In this document: positions 32,602 to 38,429 of the stretch, one piece after another
How positions within the stretch are numbered: position 1 is the stretch's first letter
Layout: each line of letters opens with the position of its first letter
Source: Sulfurospirillum tamanense
GTDB taxonomy: Bacteria > Campylobacterota > Campylobacteria > Campylobacterales > Campylobacteraceae
Length of the DNA stretch: 39,115 bases
Assembly (NCBI RefSeq): GCF_016937535.1
Contig: NZ_JAFHKK010000024.1
Span: 1-39,115, forward strand
Reading direction: 5' to 3'
Notes under the pieces: model-generated
Seen by the model: the letters and a program-made list of their open reading frames with translations, nothing else
What the model was told of the DNA's origin: nothing
Database searches by the model: none
Program-made: the position numbers and the translations under genes

Positions 32602-33423
32602 ATGAAATCCCCTTCTGTTTTAGTGTTAATGGACTTTTCGCCCAAAAGTTTTGAAGCCCTGCCTCAAGCCCTCGTCTTAGCTGGCGGTAAGCCTGTGTAC
32701 GTGCTTCATATCGTTGAAACCTCTTTCTTTTCTGCCAAAGTAAACATGGAGGCCATCACAAAAAACCTCCTAGGGCAACTGCTTTTAGCGTTTCCACATT
32801 TTCCAAAAGAGCACTTCATCTGCACTTCGGGTGCTTTCAACAAAGTCCTAAAAGAGCAGATTAGCGCGCTTAATGTAGCCCTCGTGGTCATGGGGCAAAA
32901 TGGCGAAAAAGGCGCACTTGAAACTTTTTTCCTAGGCTCACACGTCAAATCCATCGTCAAGACCGCAGGGGTCCCAACCTTGTTGCTCAAATCCTACACG
33001 CCTGTACCCTACACCCATGTGCTCATCCCCTCAGACTTAAGCGCTGAGTCCAAAGAGCACATCGCACACATGGTCGCGCTGTTTCCAAAAGCGCGTTTTA
33101 GCGTTGTGTACATGTATACCGTTCCTTTTGAAAACCGCCTCAGCTTGTACGGCTTGAACCAAAACGAAGCAGAAACCTTTAAAATGGGATTTGAAAACGA
33201 AGAAGAAGACAGAGCAAAACTCTTTTTCAAACACCTCACGGATACGTACCCCAACATGCGTTGCATGGTACGCAACGAAAGCGTGAGCCCTGCGACGTTT
33301 GTCGAGCTTGCCGACACCCTAGAAGCAGATCTCATCGCCGTGCACACCACGGGCAATTTTAGTTTTTTAGCCTTTGACCTTTTGGAAATATGTGAGGACG
33401 ATATTCTCATCCATCAAAAATGA
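32602..33423 (+). CDS. Tandem universal stress (UspA-type) protein
   Basis: 273 residues, AAGGAG before the ATG. Two Usp folds: residues 1-~132 (VLVLMDFSPKSFEALPQAL, VVMGQNGEKGALETFFLGSH, PTLLLKS) and ~137-273 (HVLIPSDLSAESKEHIAHM, ADLIAVHTTGNFSFLAFDLL). The first half keeps a partial G-x2-G...GS nucleotide-binding motif; the second has lost it. These proteins aid survival under stress or energy limitation. The last codons overlap recQ by 4 bp, which ties its expression to a DNA repair helicase. Confidence 0.85.
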   Translation: MKSPSVLVLMDFSPKSFEALPQALVLAGGKPVYVLHIVETSFFSAKVNMEAITKNLLGQLLLAFPHFPKEHFICTSGAFNKVLKEQISALNVALVVMGQNGEKGALETFFLGSHVKSIVKTAGVPTLLLKSYTPVPYTHVLIPSDLSAESKEHIAHMVALFPKARFSVVYMYTVPFENRLSLYGLNQNEAETFKMGFENEEEDRAKLFFKHLTDTYPNMRCMVRNESVSPATFVELADTLEADLIAVHTTGNFSFLAFDLLEICEDDILIHQK

Positions 33424-35198
33424 CCCAGACCATCGACTCTTTGCTCTTAGAGGAATTTGGGCACCACCAGTTTAGACCCAAACAACGCGAAGCCATTGAA
33501 GCCATCTTGGCCAAACGGGATGTGCTCATGGTGCTACCCACAGGCGGAGGAAAGTCCCTAGCCTTTCAGCTGCCCACTTTACTCATGGACGGCGTGACGC
33601 TCATCATCTCGCCCCTCATCGCCCTCATGCAAGACCAAGTGCGCGCCCTTCGCGCCAACGGATTAAACGCGGCTATGTTAAGTTCTGCCCAAAGCGCCGA
33701 AGAAAACGCCGCCACCATCGCCGCCATGCGTGAGCGCAAACTCTCTTTTGTCTATCTCTCGCCAGAACGCCTCAACACCACGTTCATGCAACACGTCCTC
33801 TCGTCCATCCTCATCAACTTTTTTGTCATCGACGAAGCCCACTGCATCAGCGAATGGGGACACGAATTTCGCGAAGATTACCGCGCTCTATCCTTGCTCA
33901 AAGCCCAGTTTCCTACCGTCCCCATCGCCGCGTTTACCGCCACAGCGACCCCTGAGGTCCAGCGGGACATCCTAGGGCAACTGCGCTTGCATAACCCCCT
34001 CGTACTCAAAGGTGACCTCTTCCGCTCCAACCTTTTCATTAGCGTCCAACCCCGCCTTCAAAAAGGGATCGATGCCCTCTTGGCTTTCTTGGCTCCTCGC
34101 GCCCATGAGAGTGGTATCATCTACGTTTCAAGCCGCAAACAAAGTGAAGCCTTAGCGGCCCAACTGCGTGCCAAAGGCTTCCGCGCGGGGTGTTACCACG
34201 CGGGCATGAGCAAAGAAGACAGAGAGCGTGCCTTTGAAGATTTTGTTTTTGAGCGCGTAAGCATCACGGTGGCGACTATCGCGTTTGGGATGGGAATCGA
34301 CAAGAGCAACATCCGTTTTGTGGTGCACATGAGCTTGCCTAAAACCCTCGAAAACTACTACCAAGAGATTGGACGCGCGGGAAGAGACGGTGAGAAGGCC
34401 GAAGCATTGTTGCTTTATGGCGCCGAAGATGCCCTCTTGGCGCGCATGCGCATCGGAGAGGTTCAAGACACGGCACACCAACAGTTACTACACCAAAAAC
34501 TAAACGCCATGGTACGGTTTGCTTCGACGCAAACCTGTCGCCACCAAGCCCTCGCACGGTATTTTTCCGACACCATCGACCCGTGTAATGACGCCTGTGA
34601 CAACTGCAAAGCTGGCCCTGTGGAAGAGCGCGACATCACCACCCAAGCACGCCAATTTCTCTCGGCCATCGCGCGCACCCACCAGCGTTTTGGAAAAAGC
34701 TACCTCATCGACCTCGTGCGCGGCAGTGGCACCCAAAAAATCGCCCAAAACGGCCACGACACCTTAAACGTGTTTGGCATCGGAAAAGAGCACAGCAAAA
34801 AAGAGTGGCTTAGCATCGTTGAGCGTTTATTGGAAATGGAAACTTTGGGACTTGGGGAACATTTTGAACTCTTTTTAACCCACGAAGGCGCGCGCCTCTT
34901 AAAAGGTGAAACCACCCTAAGTATCGCCGCGCACCGCCTCACGCCACCCAAAAAAGAACGGGTTGCATCCTTACATGTAAAGGACGGATTGTTTGAACTT
35001 CTACGTCAAACACGCTCCATGATTGCCACGCAAAAAGGCATCCCTGCGTACCTTGTTTTTAGCGACAAAACCCTCCATGCCATGGCCGAAGCAAGACCTC
35101 AAACCAAAGCAGCGTTGCTAGAAGTCGGCGGCGTGGGAGAGAAAAAATGCGAAGCGTACGGGGAAGCGTTTTTGGGGGCTATTGGGTCTTACATGTAA
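33420..35198 (+). CDS. recQ: RecQ ATP-dependent DNA helicase
   Basis: 592 residues. Motif 0 (GHHQFRPKQREAIEAIL), I LPTGGGKS, II DEAH, III TATATPEVQRDI, V TIAFGMGIDKSNIRFVVHM, VI QEIGRAGRDG. The RQC zinc-binding cysteines are seen in CRHQALARYFSD and CNDACDNCK, followed by a winged-helix region and a C-terminal HRDC domain (~515-592). It unwinds DNA 3'-5' in recombination repair. The final codons TAC-ATG-TAA coincide with an iterated palindrome and overlap the convergent Nudix gene by 20 bp. Confidence 0.96.
   Translation: MTQTIDSLLLEEFGHHQFRPKQREAIEAILAKRDVLMVLPTGGGKSLAFQLPTLLMDGVTLIISPLIALMQDQVRALRANGLNAAMLSSAQSAEENAATIAAMRERKLSFVYLSPERLNTTFMQHVLSSILINFFVIDEAHCISEWGHEFREDYRALSLLKAQFPTVPIAAFTATATPEVQRDILGQLRLHNPLVLKGDLFRSNLFISVQPRLQKGIDALLAFLAPRAHESGIIYVSSRKQSEALAAQLRAKGFRAGCYHAGMSKEDRERAFEDFVFERVSITVATIAFGMGIDKSNIRFVVHMSLPKTLENYYQEIGRAGRDGEKAEALLLYGAEDALLARMRIGEVQDTAHQQLLHQKLNAMVRFASTQTCRHQALARYFSDTIDPCNDACDNCKAGPVEERDITTQARQFLSAIARTHQRFGKSYLIDLVRGSGTQKIAQNGHDTLNVFGIGKEHSKKEWLSIVERLLEMETLGLGEHFELFLTHEGARLLKGETTLSIAAHRLTPPKKERVASLHVKDGLFELLRQTRSMIATQKGIPAYLVFSDKTLHAMAEARPQTKAALLEVGGVGEKKCEAYGEAFLGAIGSYM
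34971..34980. repeat. Iterated palindrome copy inside recQ
   Basis: Core TTACATGTAA (CCTTACATGTAAAGG), read as LHVK (ASLHVKDGLF), at the start of the HRDC domain. Confidence 0.9.
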
Positions 35199-35598
35199 GG
35201 CCTAAAATCGCCTCTTTGATGGTTTCAAAAAACGGCTCGACGATGGCGGGTGTGTCCATCGCAAGTACTTCTCCAAGAGGCACCCACGCGAGGGCTTGGT
35301 GCTCTAAAAGTTGCAGGTTTTCTCCCGTGTTTAAGGTGCATGCGTACAAATGTAAGGTCACTTCGCCGTGGTCATAGGGCCATATTTGTTTTCCCAAGTA
35401 AACCCGTGGGGTGATGAGCGCGCCAAGTTCTTCCATGATTTCGCGCACCACGCACGCTTCTAGGCTCTCATCAGGCTCTAGCTTTCCTCCAGGAAATTCC
35501 CATTTGTCGGCCAACGCTTTGCCTTTGGGGCGTTTGGCTAAAAGCACCTTGCCCTCTTCATCGTAAAGCACCGCGCCTACAGCTTCGATTTTGTGCAT
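35179..35598 (-). CDS. Nudix hydrolase (MutT / CTP pyrophosphohydrolase-like)
   Basis: 139 residues. The Nudix box is complete: GGKLEPDE followed by SLEACVVREIMEELGAL, fitting Gx5Ex7REUxEExGU. VGAVLYDEEGKVLLAKRPKG and ADKWEFPGG are typical of MutT-type enzymes that hydrolyse oxidised nucleoside triphosphates. It is convergent with recQ, and ywbE lies just upstream on the same strand. Confidence 0.93.
   Translation of the reverse strand: MHKIEAVGAVLYDEEGKVLLAKRPKGKALADKWEFPGGKLEPDESLEACVVREIMEELGALITPRVYLGKQIWPYDHGEVTLHLYACTLNTGENLQLLEHQALAWVPLGEVLAMDTPAIVEPFFETIKEAILGLTCKTQ
35189..35198. repeat. Iterated palindrome copy in the recQ/Nudix overlap
   Basis: Core TTACATGTAA lies inside both coding sequences. 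It forms the recQ stop (TAC-ATG-TAA) on one strand and codes LTCK (LGLTCKTQ) in the Nudix C-terminus on the other. As it is between convergent genes, it may also mark a transcription end. Confidence 0.9.
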
Positions 35599-35607
35599 GG
35601 CTTTTCC

Positions 35608-35802
35608 TTAGGCTAAAATCTTTTTCACGCGTCCTACTGCGCCACCAACCAACCGCACTTTGATGCCATGAGGGTGTGTGGGGGAGTTGGTTAAGAGGCT
35701 TTGCACCACGCCTTCGGTGAGTGTTCCTGTGCGCTGGTGTTCTTTGAGCACAATCGCGACGCGGAGTCCTGCGCGGATTTCGCTCCTGCGGGTTCCTTCC
35801 AT
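35608..35802 (-). CDS. ywbE: YwbE family protein (DUF2196)
   Basis: 64 residues, AAAAGGA before the ATG. The family signature is clear: RSEIRAGLRVAIVLKEHQRT, GTLTEGVVQSLLTNSP, THPHGIKVRLVGGAVGRVKKI. These small beta-rich proteins are widespread; function unknown. It ends 9 bp before the Nudix gene, so co-transcription is likely. Its leader contains a long hairpin. Confidence 0.93.
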   Translation of the reverse strand: MEGTRRSEIRAGLRVAIVLKEHQRTGTLTEGVVQSLLTNSPTHPHGIKVRLVGGAVGRVKKILA

Positions 35803-35816
35803 GCTTTTTTCCTTTT

Positions 35817-35856
35817 AGACTTCTTGCATAACCTTTGAGGGTCATGAAAGAAGTCT
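35817..35856. repeat. Long imperfect hairpin in the ywbE leader
   Basis: AGACTTCTT (35817-35825) pairs perfectly with AAGAAGTCT (35848-35856); after one mismatch the pairing continues inward (35827-35829 with 35844-35846, 35831-35834 with 35839-35842), leaving a 4-nt loop. On the minus strand it ends just before the ywbE RBS. On the plus strand it is followed by ATTTTT, so it could also act as a terminator in that direction. Confidence 0.6.
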
Positions 35857-35879
35857 ATTTTTGGTAAGATTATACCATG

Positions 35880-36013
35880 ACGGTCCTCCAATAGCTCTGT
35901 GAGCGGATTTTTGAGGCCACAAAGCACTCAGGAAGAGTACTGGCCGAAAACCCTCGGAGATTTGCCAAGGATGGCAAATCGAGAATGAGCGAATAGGGCT
36001 ATTGGAAGACCGT
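35880..36013 (+). ncRNA. Putative structured RNA or leader upstream of the amr operon
   Basis: A 134-nt element with no ORF. 35880-35898 and 35995-36013 form a 19-bp closing stem with one C-A mismatch and one G-U pair. Inside are two hairpins: A (35915-35919 with 35941-35945, then ACTC/GAGT at 35926-35929 / 35935-35938, loop AGGAA) and B (GATTTGCC 35959-35966 with GGCAAATC 35973-35980, loop AAGGAT). An extended -10 (TGGTAAGAT, 35862-35870) would place transcription start at about 35877-35880, the foot of the stem. No T-run follows, so it may be the leader of amrA, 17 bp downstream. It does not match 6S, SRP, RNase P or tmRNA core motifs that I know. A MITE-like insertion is an alternative. 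Confidence 0.5.
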
Positions 36014-36030
36014 TACCCATGGAGGTTCCC

Positions 36031-36573
36031 ATGCACGCTGCTCTTCTTTCCATTGCCCACCATGCCATCGAGGAGGTTTTTGACCCCGCTTGCGCTTTGG
36101 ACACAAAAGCGTTAAAGGAACAATTTCCCGAACTTTTAACACCACGAGCGACGTTTGTGACACTCACCCTTAATGGAGAACTTCGAGGCTGTATTGGCAC
36201 ACTCGAAGCGAACCATCCTTTGTTGGATGACCTTATCGCCAACGCCAAAGCGGCGGCTTTTGAAGACCCGCGGTTTTACCCGTTGAGCCTTGCGGAGTTT
36301 GAAAAAACTGTCCTTGAAATCTCCCTACTCACCCCACCTGAAAAACTTTTTTATCACGGCATCGCCGACCTTAAAGCCCAAGTCGTCCCAGGGGAAGATG
36401 GCATCATCTTGCAACTTGGCCGCCACCGTGCAACCTTTTTGCCTCAAGTATGGGAACAATTACCTAGCTTTGCACAATTTTTTAGCCATTTGTGCCACAA
36501 AGCTGGCTTGGAAACTGACTGCCTCGCCTCTGGTCCTGACATCTACCGCTACCGTGTAGAGAAAATCCGATGA
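36031..36573 (+). CDS. amrA: AmmeMemoRadiSam system protein A (AMMECR1 domain)
   Basis: 180 residues from the ATG at 36031, chosen over the in-frame ATG at 36019 because GGAGG lies 5 bp before it. AMMECR1 fold: ATFVTLTLNGELRGCIGTLE with the near-invariant LRGCIG, then ANAKAAAFEDPRFYPL, FEKTVLEISLLTPPE, VVPGEDGIILQLGRHRATFL and FAQFFSHLCHKAGL. It is part of a conserved bacterial and archaeal triad (AMMECR1, Memo, radical SAM) whose biochemical product is not settled to my knowledge. Its stop overlaps the radical SAM gene by 4 bp. Confidence 0.92.
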   Translation: MHAALLSIAHHAIEEVFDPACALDTKALKEQFPELLTPRATFVTLTLNGELRGCIGTLEANHPLLDDLIANAKAAAFEDPRFYPLSLAEFEKTVLEISLLTPPEKLFYHGIADLKAQVVPGEDGIILQLGRHRATFLPQVWEQLPSFAQFFSHLCHKAGLETDCLASGPDIYRYRVEKIR

Positions 36574-37526
36574 TCATCTGCCCTTATTGTGCCCACGCGT
36601 GTCACCTTGAAGAGGGGCAAGTGGGACGTTGTGGGGTCAATCAAAACATCCAAAACACGCTAAAAACCTTAGTCTATGGCCATCCTGAAGCCTTACATGT
36701 TGACCCTGTGGAGAAAAAACCTCTTTACCATTTTTTGCCTGGCTCTTTGACCCTTTCTCTGGGCACCGCAGGGTGTAACTTCGTGTGCGATTTTTGCCAA
36801 AACTGGCAACTCTCTCAGGTTGTGCCCAAAACATTTGCGCGCACCCTTTCCCCCGAAGCCATCGTTGCGCTCGCCCAAGAAAAGGGCTGTGCGTCCATCA
36901 GTTACACCTACAATGAACCGACTATTTTCTTCCCCTACGCCAAAGACATCGGCCTGTGCGCTAGGGAGGCGGGGCTTAAAAACATTTGGGTGAGTAACGG
37001 TTTTTTCTCCCAAGAAACCCTGCGCGCCCTGCCCTTTTTTGTGGACGCCGCCAACATCGACCTCAAAGCCTTTAATCCTACCACCTACAAACGCCTTGGC
37101 GGGAGGCTAGAGGTGGTGTGCGACAACCTCATCGGCCTTAAAGACCTTGGGATTTGGACAGAAGTGACCACCTTGCTCATCCCTTCTCAAAACGACAGTG
37201 AGGAGGAAGTACGCGCCCTCGCACGGTTTATCGCTACCGAGCTTGGCGCGACTACACCATGGCATGTGAGCGCCTTTTTTCCCACCTACAAACAGACCGA
37301 CCTACCACCCACCTCAGCCCAAAGTTTGCTTCGCGCCAAGGCCATTGGGCACGAAGAAGGTTTGGCAACTATTTACCTTGGCAATGTGGGGCTAGACAAC
37401 CCTACCCACTGCCTTACATGTAAAGCCTTACTCATCGAACGAGACGGTTTTAAAAGCCGTATTTTAGGGCTAAAAGAGGGCAAATGCCTTACATGTAACC
37501 GCCCCCTAGAAGGAGTTTTTTTATGA
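36570..37526 (+). CDS. amrS: AmmeMemoRadiSam system radical SAM enzyme
   Basis: 318 residues. It starts with a zinc-type CPYCAHACHLEEGQVGRC motif, then the radical SAM cluster motif CNFVCDFC (Cx3Cx2C) in GTAGCNFVCDFCQNW. Further features are YTYNEPTIFFPYAKDI, WVSNGFFSQETL, NIDLKAFNP and HVSAFFPTYK. A C-terminal rubredoxin-like zinc pair is present (CLTCKALLIERDG and KCLTCNRPLEG). It resembles pyruvate-formate-lyase activating enzymes and is the likely catalytic subunit. Each CLTC motif is coded through an iterated palindrome. It overlaps amrB by 4 bp. Confidence 0.95.
   Translation: MIICPYCAHACHLEEGQVGRCGVNQNIQNTLKTLVYGHPEALHVDPVEKKPLYHFLPGSLTLSLGTAGCNFVCDFCQNWQLSQVVPKTFARTLSPEAIVALAQEKGCASISYTYNEPTIFFPYAKDIGLCAREAGLKNIWVSNGFFSQETLRALPFFVDAANIDLKAFNPTTYKRLGGRLEVVCDNLIGLKDLGIWTEVTTLLIPSQNDSEEEVRALARFIATELGATTPWHVSAFFPTYKQTDLPPTSAQSLLRAKAIGHEEGLATIYLGNVGLDNPTHCLTCKALLIERDGFKSRILGLKEGKCLTCNRPLEGVFL
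37414..37423. repeat. Iterated palindrome copy inside amrS (first CxxC)
   Basis: Core TTACATGTAA (then AG), read CTT-ACA-TGT-AAA as LTCK, covering the second Cys of the first C-terminal CxxC. Confidence 0.9.
37489..37498. repeat. Iterated palindrome copy inside amrS (second CxxC)
   Basis: Core TTACATGTAA (then CC), read as LTCN, covering the second Cys of the last CxxC, 75 bp after the previous copy. Confidence 0.9.
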
Positions 37527-38293
37527 GTTCACGCCCCTTGGCCGTTGCGGGAATGTTTTACCCCGAAGATGGCGAAGAAATCGCGCGTTTGGTCGCCCAC
37601 GCCAAAAAACAAGCACCCGTCCTTGCCTCTCCTCCTCGCGCACTCATCGTGCCCCATGCGGGGTACATTTACAGCGGGATTACCGCGTCGTTGGCGTACG
37701 CCTCTTGTGCCACGCCCAAACGCGTCGTGGTCATCGGCCCAAGCCACCGCGTACGCCTCAATGGCGCGTCCGTGGCACAATACACGCACGTTCCAACCCC
37801 TTGCGGAGCCCTTGCTATCGACACAGCCTTTTGCGCTCATCTTCGAGAACACTTTGAGTGGCTTGGGTTTTTTCCAGCCGCCCATCACGAGCACTCTACG
37901 GAGGTGCAAATGCCGTTGCTAAAGTGCCTTTTCCCGCAAGCGAGTGTCGTGGAAATCGTCTATGGCACGCTTTCGCACGAAAACCTTGCAGGGCTTGTGC
38001 GCCTCTGCCTTGACGCGCCAGAAACCTTGGTGGTCATCAGTACGGATTTGAGCCATTTTTACCCGCTTGCGCAGGCAAAAGAGAAGGATAACGCGTGCAT
38101 CGAGGCCATCAAAGCCTTACATGTAAAGGAATTGGAGGGGCACGAAGCGTGTGGCATCACGGGAGTGAAAGCCCTCGTGGAAGTCGCCGCGTCTTACCCG
38201 CTCACGCCCAACGTGCTAGAGTATCGCACCAGTTTTGAGCGCAGCGGGGATGCGAGCAGTGTCGTGGGGTATGTTTCGGTGACGTTTAACTAA
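37523..38293 (+). CDS. amrB: AmmeMemoRadiSam system protein B (Memo-like)
   Basis: 256 residues. Memo family: RPLAVAGMFYPEDGEEI, ALIVPHAGYIYSGITASLAY, VVVIGPSHRVRLNG, FPAAHHEHSTEVQMPLLKCL and LVVISTDLSHFYP, with the metal-binding His residues (PHAGY, GPSH, HHEHS) and the late Cys (GHEACGITG). Memo is structurally related to extradiol dioxygenases and binds a metal. It completes the three-gene operon amrA-amrS-amrB; all junctions are 4-bp ATGA overlaps, implying equal production of a functional complex or pathway. Confidence 0.94.
   Translation: MSSRPLAVAGMFYPEDGEEIARLVAHAKKQAPVLASPPRALIVPHAGYIYSGITASLAYASCATPKRVVVIGPSHRVRLNGASVAQYTHVPTPCGALAIDTAFCAHLREHFEWLGFFPAAHHEHSTEVQMPLLKCLFPQASVVEIVYGTLSHENLAGLVRLCLDAPETLVVISTDLSHFYPLAQAKEKDNACIEAIKALHVKELEGHEACGITGVKALVEVAASYPLTPNVLEYRTSFERSGDASSVVGYVSVTFN
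38117..38126. repeat. Iterated palindrome copy inside amrB
   Basis: Core TTACATGTAA (CCTTACATGTAAAGG), read as LHVK (KALHVKELEG). Confidence 0.9.
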
Positions 38294-38363
38294 ATCTACT
38301 GCAAATGATGCCCACTGCTTACTCCAATAGCGCAACGGCATAATTGGCTTGTCCACGCACACC

Positions 38364-38393
38364 TTTATTTATCGGCGCTTGTGTCGGTTCTAG
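38364..38393 (-). repeat. Decayed terminal CRISPR repeat
   Basis: Only the last 18 bp (38376-38393, CGCTTGTGTCGGTTCTAG) match the repeat; the other 12 bp have mostly diverged. A 36-bp spacer-length gap separates it from the next repeat, so it is in phase with the array and marks its leader-distal end. Confidence 0.85.
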
Positions 38394-38429
38394 CTAAGCC
38401 GTCGCGTGGTATCTGCCATAAACCGCAGA

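Noticed and set aside
33110-33117. TACATGTA in the Usp gene
   Set aside because: It lacks the outer TT/AA pairs (GTACATGTAT), so it was not counted as an iterated palindrome.
35880-36013. 6S RNA, SRP RNA, RNase P RNA, tmRNA or a known riboswitch
   Set aside because: None of the conserved cores I know (e.g. the SRP tetraloop region or RNase P GAGGAAAGUCC) is present; ACTGGCC plus AAACCC recalls SAM-I only superficially and the remaining helices do not fit.
35928-36248. 106-residue minus-strand ORF over the structured element and amrA
   Set aside because: Antisense shadow of amrA without RBS; it would also cross the hairpins.
36693-36702. Half copy CTTACATGTTG in amrS
   Set aside because: Only one arm matches; may be a decayed copy, but not counted among the 22.
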